Program-made: the position numbers and the translations under genes
Shown here: in pieces, positions 9,971 through 18,733 of the stretch
Layout of the letters: every line of letters begins with the position of its first letter
Position numbering within the stretch: position 1 is the stretch's first letter
The notes under the pieces: generated by a model
Told to the model about the DNA's origin: nothing
Database searches by the model: none
What the model saw: the letters and a program-made list of their open reading frames with translations, nothing else
From: Hyphobacterium sp. CCMP332
GTDB taxonomy: Bacteria; Pseudomonadota; Alphaproteobacteria; Caulobacterales; Maricaulaceae
Length of the DNA: 64,000 nt
Assembly (NCBI RefSeq): GCF_014323565.1
Contig: NZ_CP058669.1
Location: 2,445,501-2,509,500 of the forward strand
Direction of reading: 5' to 3'

Positions 9971-11158
9971 ATGACGCAGTATTCAGGCGCGATAATATTC
10001 TCCGCGCTTTCTGCAGTCCTCGCGGCCGCGCCGGCGCATTCTTTCCAGAATTCAGATGATATAAGCTATCGCCTGGCGGCGATTGACCTATCCTTGCGCA
10101 CGGATGCCGCTCTGGTCTTTGCCAGCGGATCCTATGGCGGCAATGTGCTCGCCGACCTCGATGCCCGCATTGAATGGGAAGCAATTTCCGACAATGGCTG
10201 GCGCTGGGGGCTGGAAGCCGGGCTCCATGCCCAGAGCGATATTGCGCGCGACGGGTTTGCAAATGCGGCGGGACCGGTCCTGACCAGCCCACGCAGATCG
10301 CTGGCCACGGGCCGTTATCGCGGCGGTGCCGCGGAGACCGGCCGCAAGGCCATTGCGGCTGAACGCTTCAATATCTTTCTGAAAGCCGGCTGGGGCGAAT
10401 GGCGATTGGGTCTGACACCCGGAGCCGCGCAGGTTGAAGCTATCAACCTGCCGACCGGTTCGGCCTTTGTCCGGCTGGATGGCGGGCCTCTGGGGCTCGG
10501 CCGTCAGGTGATGACACGCACGGCCAATACCGGCGCGGGATTCGGGCCCTCGATTGTCTATTCAACGCCGCGTATCATCGGTTTGCGGGCCTCGGCCTCC
10601 TTTGCACCGCAAGCCCGCTATTGCGCCGTCGATATCTGCCTGTCGGCCGCGATTGCGGGCGGTGCCGGTTCGGCCAGCCTCGAAAACGTCTTCGAAGCCG
10701 GGGTAAGCTTTGATCACACCTTTGCCACGGCCGGACAGATAGAGGCGGCACTCAACTTCGTGACGGCCGACCCGCTTTCGGTCGCGTTTTCCGATGCTTA
10801 CAGCGCCGTCGGAGCGGAGCTGCGCTGGTCGCGGGACGGGCTCTCCATCGGCGCGTCCGGCCTCTGGTCTGACAATGCGGTGTCCGGCGGCGATTATCAG
10901 GCCCTGACCCTGGCGGCGAGATATGATCGCGGCGACTGGAGTTATGGTGCGGAATGGGCCGCCTCCGAGGATGATTACCTCCAGGAGTCGGAGACGGCGG
11001 CGCAATTGACCCTGTCGCGACTGGTCGGCGATCAATTCACTGTGACCTTTGGACTACACTCAACGGAACGGGACTTTGCCATCCCTACCGTTCAGGGCAT
11101 TGTAAATAATACTGAAAATGGTACCGGAGCGTTTTTCGAGGTGACATTCCGGAACTGA
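9971..11158 (+). CDS. Porin-like outer-membrane beta-barrel protein
   Basis: A 395-residue protein. The start at 9971 gives a signal peptide (MTQYSGAIIFSALSAVLAAAPAHS). The remainder is alternating strand-rich sequence with many aromatic-Gly pairs and closes with FFEVTFRN, with an aromatic residue near the C-terminus as in barrel proteins recognised by BAM. It resembles alphaproteobacterial general porins (NTGAGFGPSIVYSTP, GLRASASFAP). Divergent from the DUF3576 gene across a 269-bp spacer that shows only short inverted repeats. Substrate unknown. Confidence 0.72.
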   Translation: MTQYSGAIIFSALSAVLAAAPAHSFQNSDDISYRLAAIDLSLRTDAALVFASGSYGGNVLADLDARIEWEAISDNGWRWGLEAGLHAQSDIARDGFANAAGPVLTSPRRSLATGRYRGGAAETGRKAIAAERFNIFLKAGWGEWRLGLTPGAAQVEAINLPTGSAFVRLDGGPLGLGRQVMTRTANTGAGFGPSIVYSTPRIIGLRASASFAPQARYCAVDICLSAAIAGGAGSASLENVFEAGVSFDHTFATAGQIEAALNFVTADPLSVAFSDAYSAVGAELRWSRDGLSIGASGLWSDNAVSGGDYQALTLAARYDRGDWSYGAEWAASEDDYLQESETAAQLTLSRLVGDQFTVTFGLHSTERDFAIPTVQGIVNNTENGTGAFFEVTFRN

Positions 11159-11262
11159 CAAACGGAGGGTGGCACCTTAAAACGTTGTCATTCTGAGATT
11201 CAACTCTTCGCCTTTTAACGATCATTGGTTATATTGTTTTCTGCATTGAGGGGCATTGTGGC

Positions 11263-11682
11263 ATGAGCCAGGTGTTAAAAGCATGGACGATCGTTGTTGC
11301 GGTCGCGGGGTTTGTCGCCTCCGCGCCGGGCGCTTTTGCGTTCCAGGATGCGGTTAGCGCCTCGTCCGATGCCGATGCTCAGGCCTGGTATGAAACCTAC
11401 ACGCTGGACTCGAATGTAGCGCCCGGGGTCAATCTCGATTTCCCGGACAATCAGGTGGAATTCCAGTCCGGCGATGGCTGGGGCTTTACCCTCGGCATTG
11501 ACCGTAATGACGAGCAGCGCCGTGAATTCGACTCGATCGATGCCGGCGTCTATGTCGATCTCAATCAGCGCTTCCGTTTTGGCGGATCGATCCGTTTTTC
11601 CAATCCGGACAATCTGGTCACCGGCCCGCAGATCGATAATCGTGCGCCGGAAGTGAAGTTTGAAACCGGCTGGCGCTTCTAG
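11263..11682 (+). CDS. NtrZ-like periplasmic protein
   Basis: A 139-residue exported protein with GAGGGG upstream of its ATG and a signal peptide ending near GAFAFQ. The mature region reads GWGFTLGID...SIDAGVYVDLNQRFRFGGSIRFS and ends EVKFETGWRF. This is the order of blocks I associate with the Caulobacterales NtrZ family, in which the protein acts in the periplasm on the NtrY histidine kinase. No ntrYX genes are nearby, so the role is inferred from the pattern only. Its stop codon overlaps the stop of the convergent thiE-like gene (shared CTAG). Confidence 0.55.
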   Translation: MSQVLKAWTIVVAVAGFVASAPGAFAFQDAVSASSDADAQAWYETYTLDSNVAPGVNLDFPDNQVEFQSGDGWGFTLGIDRNDEQRREFDSIDAGVYVDLNQRFRFGGSIRFSNPDNLVTGPQIDNRAPEVKFETGWRF

Positions 11683-12269
11683 GGTTTTAACCCGTCAATC
11701 GCTGCCAATCCCGAAAATCCTGAATTTGCCAGACGCTTTGCCGTGTCTGCCGTTATGCCACCGAGCGCATAGACCGGCAGCCTCGCGCGGGTTGTGAGGG
11801 AGGTTGCCCGCAAAGGGCCCAACCCGGCCTTTCCGGCATGGCTGCGTGTGGCAAAGACCGGCGATAGCAGCACAGCATCTGCTCCGGTCCGAGCTGCCAG
11901 CGCGAGTTCGCGCCGGTTATGCGCCGACATCGTCATGATCGCCCCCGAATGGGTGTTCCGCCAGCGCTGCGCCTCCCGGACCAGGCGGGCCGGCCAGTGC
12001 ACACCCTCAGCATCGCACGCCTCGGCCAGCTCCGGATCTGCTGCAATCAGCAGAACCAGTCCTCTGGCCCGCGCTATGGCCGAAAGATCATGCGCTTCGG
12101 CGAACCGTTCGGTCCGGCCAAAATGGCGATAGATCAGCGCGCAGTTATCCGGCAGGCCGCGTGCAAAGGCGGCAACATCCGGCGTTCGCTGCGGATCCGT
12201 CACTGCGATAAGGGGCGGCAGGAAGCCCGGAATGCCGGGCCATCTGGCGGCAAGCCTTGCCAGTTTCAT
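11679..12269 (-). CDS. Thiamine phosphate synthase-like protein (ThiE/TenI family)
   Basis: A 196-residue TIM-barrel protein of the ThiE/TenI superfamily: PPLIAVTDPQRTPD at the first strand, GVHWPARL in the middle, GADAVLLSPVFATRSHAGKAGLGP for the phosphate and pyrimidine loop, and VYALGGITADTAKRLANSGFSGLAAI at the end. The start is uncertain: ATG at 12269 is adopted, while ATG at 12296 would overlap the yggS start. Classical ThiE keeps more of the pyrophosphate-binding residues, so TenI-like or divergent activity is possible. No other thiamine genes are present nearby. Confidence 0.75.
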   Translation of the reverse strand: MKLARLAARWPGIPGFLPPLIAVTDPQRTPDVAAFARGLPDNCALIYRHFGRTERFAEAHDLSAIARARGLVLLIAADPELAEACDAEGVHWPARLVREAQRWRNTHSGAIMTMSAHNRRELALAARTGADAVLLSPVFATRSHAGKAGLGPLRATSLTTRARLPVYALGGITADTAKRLANSGFSGLAAIDGLKP

Positions 12270-12294
12270 CGCTTGGGAATAGGTGCGGGAGGAC

Positions 12295-12978
12295 ATGACC
12301 GACTCTGTAAACGAATTCGCCGCCCGCCGGAATGATATCCTGAAGCGGATCGCCGCCGCGGCGAAGGCCGCGGACCGGTTAGCCGCAGATGTGGCGCTGG
12401 TGGGCGTTTCCAAGAAACAGCCCGACACGCGCATTGAACACGCCCTTGCGGCGGGTCAGCGCGTTTTTGGCGAGAACCGAGTTCAGGAAGCACAGGCCCG
12501 CTGGGACGGCCGGCGCGCCGATTATGCGGACCTCGAATTACGGCTGATAGGCCCGTTACAGACCAACAAGGCGCAAGACGCGGTCGCTCTGTTTGACGTC
12601 ATCGAAACGCTGGACCGGCCCAAACTCGCCAAAGCCCTCAAGGCCGCGATGGAAAAGACCGGCCGCACGCCGCGCCTCTATGTGCAGGTCAATACCGGCG
12701 AGGAAGACCAGAAGGCGGGAATCGCCCCGCCTGATCTCGCCGGTTTCCTGACATCGCTGCGCGAGGATTTCGGGTTTCAGATCGAAGGCCTGATGTGCAT
12801 TCCGCCGGTCGAGGATCCCGCCGGTCCGCATTTTGCCCTGCTGGCGGACCTGGCCGCCGCCAATGGCATCGAAAAACTCTCCATGGGGATGAGCGGCGAT
12901 TATGAAACGGCGGTGAAGTTTGGCGCGACCAGCGTGCGGGTCGGCTCGGCCCTGTTTGGGGAGCGTCCTAGCGCCTGA
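12295..12978 (+). CDS. YggS family PLP homeostasis protein
   Basis: A 227-residue alanine-racemase-fold protein with GGGAGG upstream of its start. The PLP-lysine region is LVGVSKKQPDTRI (Lys at about residue 43), followed by FGENRVQEAQ, LIGPLQTNKAQDAV, VQVNTGEEDQKAGI, GLMCIPP and the phosphate-binding SMGMSGDYETAVKFGATSVRVGSALFG. YggS/PLPBP proteins bind PLP without a known catalytic reaction and buffer B6 vitamers and amino-acid pools. It is divergent from the thiE-like gene, and its end overlaps the L,D-transpeptidase gene by 11 bp. Confidence 0.93.
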   Translation: MTDSVNEFAARRNDILKRIAAAAKAADRLAADVALVGVSKKQPDTRIEHALAAGQRVFGENRVQEAQARWDGRRADYADLELRLIGPLQTNKAQDAVALFDVIETLDRPKLAKALKAAMEKTGRTPRLYVQVNTGEEDQKAGIAPPDLAGFLTSLREDFGFQIEGLMCIPPVEDPAGPHFALLADLAAANGIEKLSMGMSGDYETAVKFGATSVRVGSALFGERPSA

Positions 12979-13474
12979 TTTCGAGCGTATCGCCGGGCCT
13001 GGCGTTCGCAAGTACGTGTTCCAGATCGTCCCGCGCCAGCGCCACACAGCCCAGCGTTGGCGGATAGCCCGGCTTGGCGCAATGCAGGAAAACCGCAGAG
13101 CCCTTGCCCGGCACCGGCGGATCATCATTGTGCGACAGCACAACAACGATGTCGTAGAGTTCATCGCGCCGCGCCATCTCTTCACACGATGCCGGATAGG
13201 GCAGGCGCACCGGCCGGTTGTAGGCCGGGTCATCGGGCGCATCACACCAGCCATCGTCGGAGTGGATCGCGCGAACCGGCAGCGCCGTTGTGGGCGCATC
13301 GCCGCGATCTTTGCGGTAGAGTACTCGCCTCAGCGTGTAGACGCCGAGCGGTGTGGCACCATCGCCTTCCACCTTGTCCGCTTCCGGCTTCACACCGCCC
13401 TTGCCGAGCGCTGCGCGAACGGTGCCGGTCGGCGATTGAAAGACGCCATCAGAGGTGACGGTAAATCGGGTCAT
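12968..13474 (-). CDS. L,D-transpeptidase-like (YkuD domain) protein
   Basis: A 168-residue protein consisting of little more than a YkuD-type domain: EGDGATPLGVY near the start, YDIVVVLSHNDDP in the middle, and the catalytic region with His and Cys (VFLHCAKPGYPPTLGCVAL). The family cross-links peptidoglycan stem peptides through mDap-mDap bonds or attaches lipoproteins. No signal peptide is visible, which is common in the short alphaproteobacterial members of this type, so its compartment is uncertain. It converges on and overlaps yggS. Confidence 0.85.
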   Translation of the reverse strand: MTRFTVTSDGVFQSPTGTVRAALGKGGVKPEADKVEGDGATPLGVYTLRRVLYRKDRGDAPTTALPVRAIHSDDGWCDAPDDPAYNRPVRLPYPASCEEMARRDELYDIVVVLSHNDDPPVPGKGSAVFLHCAKPGYPPTLGCVALARDDLEHVLANARPGDTLEIRR

Positions 13475-13520
13475 GTCGGCGGGTTTCCGGCAAAATCAGG
13501 CATAATTCAAGCGGTCGGCG

Positions 13521-13562
13521 CGGGACGCCCTCCAGCGCAAAAGCGCATAACACGGCGTCCCG
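13521..13562. other. Nested inverted repeat upstream of cenR
   Basis: A perfect 9-bp inverted repeat (CGGGACGCC at 13521-13529, GGCGTCCCG at 13554-13562) encloses a second small hairpin GCGC-AAAA-GCGC. It lies in the 308-bp gap between the L,D-transpeptidase and cenR, which otherwise holds a TTAACCAT element near 13625 and no gene. It could be a transcribed structure or a protein site. Confidence 0.35.
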
Positions 13563-13782
13563 GTCGCCTCCCCCACCACGGAGGGTTCACGTGGCCGGAC
13601 GAAGCCGGCCTGTCGTGCCGGGCGTTAACCATGCAATTTTGAAGCCATTTTTCACGCCGTGATGACGCCTTGCACACGCTATTGTGTGCTTGACCGTGAG
13701 CGCGAGCAGGGTCATTTGTGCCGGGAAATTTCAGCCGCCCGGCAGGAATTGCCTCCGGTTCAAAAAATGGCATGATCAAACC

Positions 13783-14469
13783 ATGAGTGCGAAAAAAACG
13801 ATTCTGTGCGTCGATGATGACGATGACCTCCGCGAAACCCTGATCGAACAATTCGGGTTTCATGACGAATTCGACGTCCGCGATGCGGACACGGCGACCA
13901 AGGGCATCCGGATTGCCCGTGACGAGCGCGTCGACATCGTGCTTCTGGACGTCGACCTGCCGGATATGGACGGCCGCGAGGCCTGCCGCCTGATGCGCAA
14001 GAATGGCGTGACGGCACCGGTCGTGATGCTCACAGGACAGAATACCGATGCCGACCAGATCCTCGGCCTGGAATCGGGCGCCAATGACTATGTCACCAAA
14101 CCCTTCAAATTCTCGGTCCTGCTGGCCCGGGTCCGTGCCCATCTGCGCAGCCATGAGCAGAGTGAAGATGCCATCTTCCAGATCGGGCCCTACGAATTCA
14201 AGCCGTCCATGAAATTGCTGGTGACGTCAGACGAGAAGAAGATCCGCCTGACGGAGAAGGAAACGAATATCCTCAAATATCTCTACCGCTCGGGCGGCAA
14301 GCCGGTCTCGCGCGACGAACTCCTGCATGAAGTCTGGGGCTATAATCCCAATGTCACCACACACACGCTGGAAACCCACATTTACCGTCTGCGCCAGAAG
14401 ATCGAGCTCGACCCGTCCTGCGCGCGCCTTCTGATCACCGAAGGCGGTGGTTATCGCCTGCAATCATAA
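13783..14469 (+). CDS. cenR: OmpR-family response regulator, CenR-like
   Basis: A 228-residue regulator with an N-terminal receiver (acidic pocket DDDDD at 11-15, phosphoacceptor Asp56 in LLDVDLP, Lys in YVTKPF) and a C-terminal winged-helix domain (RLTEKETNILKYLYRSGGK, THTLETHIYRLRQKIE). The overall sequence, including HEQSEDAIFQIGPYEFKP and the ending GGGYRLQS, closely follows what I know of Caulobacter CenR, an essential regulator of envelope integrity that pairs with CenK. No histidine kinase gene is adjacent, as is usual for cenR. The start is the first ATG consistent with the receiver. Confidence 0.8.
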   Translation: MSAKKTILCVDDDDDLRETLIEQFGFHDEFDVRDADTATKGIRIARDERVDIVLLDVDLPDMDGREACRLMRKNGVTAPVVMLTGQNTDADQILGLESGANDYVTKPFKFSVLLARVRAHLRSHEQSEDAIFQIGPYEFKPSMKLLVTSDEKKIRLTEKETNILKYLYRSGGKPVSRDELLHEVWGYNPNVTTHTLETHIYRLRQKIELDPSCARLLITEGGGYRLQS

Positions 14470-14546
14470 GCCGTTCGGGCCTTTCCGGGTGACAGCCTTG
14501 CGATCTGCCGTCAGGATCAGGCCCGGTTTCTGATTTCAGGTGTTTC

Positions 14547-15116
14547 ATGCGTATTGGGCTTGGGCTGGTCTGCTTGGCATTCAGTTGCGGTGTTGCCGCG
14601 GCCCAGACTCCGGTATCGACGGCTGAGACGCTGGACATTCATCATTATGAAGTCACCGGTCTCTCGCCGGAGCATTTGATCGCCTCGTTTCGCAACCGCC
14701 CGGATCCGGCCGTCATGGCAACCACACGCGGCGGTCTGTCCATTCGCTATGATTTTGCCTTTGGCGGCGATGAGTGCCGTTTGATGCAGGTCGATCTGAC
14801 GCTGGATATCGACATCACCTATCCGCTATGGCGCGAGGAAGACCGGGGATCGCAAGACATGCGCGCGGCGTGGCAGCGGTTCAAAACCGCGCTGGAAATA
14901 CATGAGGAGGGCCATGTCGAGCGGTTTCGCGATGCAGCGGGCCGCCTCTCAGACCGACTCGCGGCCATTCCGCCGGCGCCGTCCTGCCATACCGTCCGCG
15001 CTGCGGTGGACCGGCACCGCGAGCAGTTCGACCGTGAGGTGGAAGCCGAACAAGCGACTTATGAACGCGAGACCGATAATGGCGCGACTCAAGGCGCGCG
15101 GCTCAGGTTTCGCTAA
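14547..15116 (+). CDS. DUF922 family putative zinc-dependent protease
   Basis: A 189-residue exported protein with a signal peptide (MRIGLGLVCLAFSCGVAAAQ). The mature region begins with a YEVTGLSPEHLIASFR block and contains an HExxH-type motif in EIHEEGHVERF (residues about 116-120) and a C-terminal helix rich in acidic residues. DUF922 proteins are predicted secreted or periplasmic metalloproteases; substrate unknown. Its TAA stop shares bases with the stop of the convergent xth gene. Confidence 0.83.
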   Translation: MRIGLGLVCLAFSCGVAAAQTPVSTAETLDIHHYEVTGLSPEHLIASFRNRPDPAVMATTRGGLSIRYDFAFGGDECRLMQVDLTLDIDITYPLWREEDRGSQDMRAAWQRFKTALEIHEEGHVERFRDAAGRLSDRLAAIPPAPSCHTVRAAVDRHREQFDREVEAEQATYERETDNGATQGARLRFR

Positions 15117-15928
15117 AGCACCAGATCCAGCACAATCGGCACGTGATCGGATGGCTTTTCCCGCGCGCGTTCCGGCTCGTATATCCGGAAACCGTCGCGG
15201 CCGCGTGCCAGAGCGGCGTCTTTCAGCGCGGGTGTCACCCAGATATGATCCAGACGCCGACCCCGGTTGGAGGCGCGGTAATCCTTCGAGCGATAGCTCC
15301 ACCAGGTGTAGATCTTTTCCGGTTCCGGGATGATTTCCCGCGCCACATCGATGAAATCACCCGCCGCCAGCATGGCGTTCAGCGCATCAACCTCGCCCGG
15401 CGTGTGCGAGACGACCTTCAGAAGCTGTTTGTGTGACCAGACATCGTGCTCATAGGGCGCAATGTTGAAGTCGCCGAGAATGACAATCCGGTCCTTCGCC
15501 GTGTCCCGCGCCGCGAAGTAATCCGTCGTCCGCGCCAGAAAATCCATCTTGTGCGCAAAGCGCGGATTGGTCTCGACATCCGGCTCATCGCCGCCGGCGG
15601 GGATATAGAAATTGTGCAATTCGATGCCCTTCACGCCAACGCGTTGATGGCGGGCTTCCGCGCGCGGGCAGATGGCTTCATCGCCCAGATCCTCAAGCGG
15701 AAACTTCGAGGCAATCGCGACCCCGTGCATCCCCTTCTGACCGCGCACATGGAAATGTTCATAGCCCATCTCGCGGAAGGCTTTTTCCGGGAATTCCTCC
15801 GTCCGGCATTTGATCTCCTGCAGGCACAATACGTCCGGCGCTGCGGCAGCCACAAAGGGCGCAATCAGCGGCACGGCGCGCAGGCGCACAGAATTCACAT
15901 TCCAGCTCGCAATCGAAAGCGTCGTCAT
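15113..15928 (-). CDS. xth: Exodeoxyribonuclease III
   Basis: A 271-residue EEP-fold nuclease: SIASWNVNSVRLR at the N-terminus, VLCLQEIKC (metal-binding Glu), GVAIASK, HNFYIPAGGDEPDV, ILGDFNIAPYEHDVW (catalytic Asp/Asn), RRLDHIWVTPAL and SDHVPIVLDL (catalytic His). It repairs abasic sites and 3'-blocked ends in DNA. Two adjacent ATGs occur; 15928 gives better spacing to GGACGGA than 15931. The upstream gene ends 13 bp before it, suggesting co-transcription. Confidence 0.95.
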   Translation of the reverse strand: MTTLSIASWNVNSVRLRAVPLIAPFVAAAAPDVLCLQEIKCRTEEFPEKAFREMGYEHFHVRGQKGMHGVAIASKFPLEDLGDEAICPRAEARHQRVGVKGIELHNFYIPAGGDEPDVETNPRFAHKMDFLARTTDYFAARDTAKDRIVILGDFNIAPYEHDVWSHKQLLKVVSHTPGEVDALNAMLAAGDFIDVAREIIPEPEKIYTWWSYRSKDYRASNRGRRLDHIWVTPALKDAALARGRDGFRIYEPERAREKPSDHVPIVLDLVL

Positions 15929-15940
15929 CATTCCGTCCAA

Positions 15941-16531
15941 TCAGAGAATATTATAGGTCGAGCCCGCCAGGCCCACCGGCCAGCGTCCGCGCACAAAGAG
16001 ACGCCAGCGCGCCAGGAAGGGATGCGGTGGATCATCATCCTCGGCCTCGGCCATGATCACCAGCGCGGCCCCGTTCGCCGCCTGGATGAGTGAGCCCGCG
16101 GCCGCGTTCAACACCGCCTCATCGCTCATATCGCCCAGTGACGCCGAATAGGCGACAGCGTCCTGTGCCGCTTCGCCGGCCTTCATGCCGACATATTCCA
16201 GAACCGTCTGGATGCCGTCCTCGTCCAGCCGCATCGAAGCTTCCGATACCAGCCCGGCGCGCAGCATTTCCTCGGTCTCCCAGCCTTCGGGATTGAAATC
16301 CATCGCCTCGGCGGCTTCGGCGGCCTCATCCCAATTGGTCAATAGCCCTGCTTCGGCATGGGGAAAGCCCAGCCCGTCGAGATAGGTGCGGGACAGATCG
16401 CGTTCGCGTGTGTCGAGGGGCTCGCCCAATCGCATGAACAGGCGGGCGTCTGCCAGCCCGTCCGCAAAGGCGCGAACCTTGTAAAGCAGCGGAATTTCAT
16501 CCAGCAGCCGGGTAAAATCATCTTCAGCCAT
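15941..16531 (-). CDS. Conserved hypothetical protein
   Basis: A 196-residue soluble-looking protein, strongly acidic and mostly helical, with no signal peptide or recognisable catalytic motif. It begins MAEDDFTRLLDEIPLLYKVRAFADGLADARLFMRLG and carries a Trp-containing acidic segment (MDFNPEGWETEEMLRAGL). It sits 5 bp after the TonB-C lipoprotein gene and just before xth, all on the minus strand, so these three probably form one transcript. I do not recognise the family. Confidence 0.75.
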   Translation of the reverse strand: MAEDDFTRLLDEIPLLYKVRAFADGLADARLFMRLGEPLDTRERDLSRTYLDGLGFPHAEAGLLTNWDEAAEAAEAMDFNPEGWETEEMLRAGLVSEASMRLDEDGIQTVLEYVGMKAGEAAQDAVAYSASLGDMSDEAVLNAAAGSLIQAANGAALVIMAEAEDDDPPHPFLARWRLFVRGRWPVGLAGSTYNIL

Positions 16532-16536
16532 ACGCG

Positions 16537-16992
16537 TTATCTAACGCGAACCGTGCCGTTACGGAACTCGAATAACACCACGCAATTGGACAGGGCCTGC
16601 CCGCCCGGCAATTCGCGAAAGCGCCAGTCTTCCACAGCCCGCACGGCGGCCGCATCGAAATGCCCGGCGGGAATGGACTCAGCCGAGCGGACGCGATGCG
16701 GACGGCCAGTGTCATAAACATGGAAGCGGACGACCACCCAGCCTTGAAGGCCTCGCGAATAGGCGCGGGCCGGATAGACCGGCATCTCGAATTCGCGGGC
16801 GGCCAGCTGTGCGCCCTGACAATCCTCCGGCCCGATCAGCCGTTCGACATTGGCCGGCACCGGAAAGGGTTGTGCCGGCATGAAGGGTTCCGAGCGCGGA
16901 TCCAGCCGTTCGGTGCCGGGCAGTGAGGCCACGGACGAACAGGCGCTGACACACAAGGCCAGAAGGGCGATCAGGAAAGAAGTTCGGATCAT
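16537..16992 (-). CDS. TonB C-terminal-domain lipoprotein
   Basis: A 151-residue protein with a lipoprotein signal (lipobox VSAC) and a C-terminal TonB-like domain: PVYPARAYSRGLQGWVVVRFHVYDTGRPHRVRSAESIPAGHFDAAAVRAVEDWRF is the usual YP..A...G..G.V.V.F.V...G block split over about residues 72-128. It lacks the transmembrane-proline spacer of true TonB, so it is probably an outer-membrane or periplasmic protein that uses the domain for protein contacts rather than energy transduction. First gene of the TonB-C/hypothetical/xth run. Confidence 0.8.
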   Translation of the reverse strand: MIRTSFLIALLALCVSACSSVASLPGTERLDPRSEPFMPAQPFPVPANVERLIGPEDCQGAQLAAREFEMPVYPARAYSRGLQGWVVVRFHVYDTGRPHRVRSAESIPAGHFDAAAVRAVEDWRFRELPGGQALSNCVVLFEFRNGTVRVR

Positions 16993-17017
16993 GGGCGCAA
17001 GCTAGCGGCTTTCCCGG

Positions 17018-17051
17018 AAAAGAAAATGCCCCGGACCAGCGTCCGGGGCAT
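17018..17051 (-). terminator. Intrinsic terminator of ahcY
   Basis: On the minus strand an 11-bp perfect stem (ATGCCCCGGAC / GTCCGGGGCAT) with a 4-nt loop is followed by TTTTCTTTT. It lies 26 bp beyond the ahcY stop. Confidence 0.88.
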
Positions 17052-17076
17052 GTCTCATGCAATCTGGCAAAACCGC

Positions 17077-18468
17077 CTAGTAGCGGTAATGCTCGGCCTT
17101 GTAGGGGCCTTTTTGCTCGACGCCGACATAATCGGCCTGTTCGGTGGACAGCTCGGTCAGTTTTGCACCCAGTTTCGGCAGGTGGAGGGCGGCGACCTTT
17201 TCATCCAGATGCTTGGGCAGGATGTAGACCTCATTGCCGTATTGCTCACCGCGCAGCCAGAGCTCGATCTGGGCCAGGGTCTGATTGGTGAAGGAGGCCG
17301 ACATCACGAAGGACGGGTGACCATTGGCATTGCCGAGATTCACCAGACGGCCTTCGGAGAGAAGGATGATCCGGTTGCCTTCCGGGAATTGCACCAGATC
17401 GACCTGCGGCTTCACATTCGTCCACTGGAAGTTCCGCAATGCCTCGACCTGAATCTCGTTGTCGAAATGGCCGATATTGCAAACGATGGCCATGTCCTTC
17501 ATGGCGCGCATGTGGTCGACGGTCAGAACGTCCTTGTTGCCGGTGGCGGTGACGAAGATATCGCAATCATCAATCACGTCCTCGACGCGCACAACGGCGA
17601 AACCGTCCATGCAGGCCTGAAGCGCGCAGATCGGGTCGACTTCGGTGACGGAAACGCGGGCACCGGCCTGCGCCAGCGATTCTGCCGAGCCCTTGCCGAC
17701 ATCGCCATAGCCGCAGACGAGGGCTGTCTTTCCGGCCATCATCACATCGGTGCCACGGCGGATGGAATCCACCAGGCTTTCCCGGCAACCATAACGGTTG
17801 TCAAACTTCGACTTGGTGACCGAGTCATTCACATTGATCGCCGGGAAGGGCAGCTCGCCGCGTTTTTGCATCTGATAGAGGCGCATCACGCCGGTCGTGG
17901 TTTCTTCGGAAACGCCCTTGATCGCGGCCTTGGCCTTGGCAAACCAGCCCGGTGTTGCGGCAATCCGCTTCTTGATCTGGGCAAAGAGGTATTGCTCTTC
18001 TTCCGATTTCGGCTCGCCCAGCACGGACGGGTCATTCTCGGCTTTCTCGCCGAGGATCAGATACATGGTGGCATCGCCGCCATCATCGAGGATCATGTTG
18101 GCGGTCTCGCCATTCGGCCAGGTGAAGATCTTGTCGGCAAAATCCCAGTATTCTTCCAGCGTCTCGCCCTTGTGGGCAAAGACCGGCACGCCGGTTTCAG
18201 CGATCGCCGCCGCGGCATGGTCCTGCGTCGAGAAGATGTTGCAGGAGGCCCAGCGCACTTCCGCGCCCAGCGCGGTGAGGGTCTCGATCAGCACCGCCGT
18301 CTGGATGGTCATGTGCAGTGAACCGGCAATCCGCGCGCCTTTCAGCGGCTGTGCCGCGCCATATTCCTCGCGCAGCGCCATCAGGCCCGGCATTTCGATT
18401 TCCGCCATGTCGATTTCGGTGCGGCCCCATTTGGCCAGCGACAGGTCTTTGACTTGGTAATCAGACAT
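17077..18468 (-). CDS. ahcY: Adenosylhomocysteinase
   Basis: A 463-residue SAH hydrolase. The start at 18468 is set by AAGGACC upstream and the family N-terminus ([15 protein letters not shown]). Diagnostic blocks include [30 protein letters not shown], the NAD-binding [36 protein letters not shown] and the C-terminal KAEHYRY. It splits S-adenosylhomocysteine into adenosine and homocysteine and keeps methylation reactions going. The 250-bp leader, shared with a divergent gene, was searched by eye for SAM or SAH riboswitch cores and none was recognised. Confidence 0.98.
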   Translation of the reverse strand: MSDYQVKDLSLAKWGRTEIDMAEIEMPGLMALREEYGAAQPLKGARIAGSLHMTIQTAVLIETLTALGAEVRWASCNIFSTQDHAAAAIAETGVPVFAHKGETLEEYWDFADKIFTWPNGETANMILDDGGDATMYLILGEKAENDPSVLGEPKSEEEQYLFAQIKKRIAATPGWFAKAKAAIKGVSEETTTGVMRLYQMQKRGELPFPAINVNDSVTKSKFDNRYGCRESLVDSIRRGTDVMMAGKTALVCGYGDVGKGSAESLAQAGARVSVTEVDPICALQACMDGFAVVRVEDVIDDCDIFVTATGNKDVLTVDHMRAMKDMAIVCNIGHFDNEIQVEALRNFQWTNVKPQVDLVQFPEGNRIILLSEGRLVNLGNANGHPSFVMSASFTNQTLAQIELWLRGEQYGNEVYILPKHLDEKVAALHLPKLGAKLTELSTEQADYVGVEQKGPYKAEHYRY

Positions 18469-18733
18469 AAAAGGTCCTTCCATCAGGATGATCGGGAGAG
18501 CTTTGGCCCTCCGGGGCGGGGACTCCCGGCCGGATAGGGGACAGCATTGTGCCGCCGGTTAGCATGCAGGGCGGCCGGACACAATGTAGGCTGTGAGGCA
18601 GTGCAGACAAACTTTCTGTGAACCCCATGACTCTGGCGGCCCAAATCTTGTATAGTCCCCGATGTCCGGCGTTTTCGGGCCATGACGCAGAGCAGGATTG
18701 CCGCGTTGAGTTGATGAATTGAGGGGTGGGTCG

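Noticed and set aside
17026-18321. Long plus-strand frame opposite ahcY
   Set aside because: Antisense shadow of a strongly conserved enzyme gene; no recognisable protein motif.
18469-18733. SAM or SAH riboswitch upstream of ahcY
   Set aside because: No recognisable core or pseudoknot elements of the known classes were found by eye.
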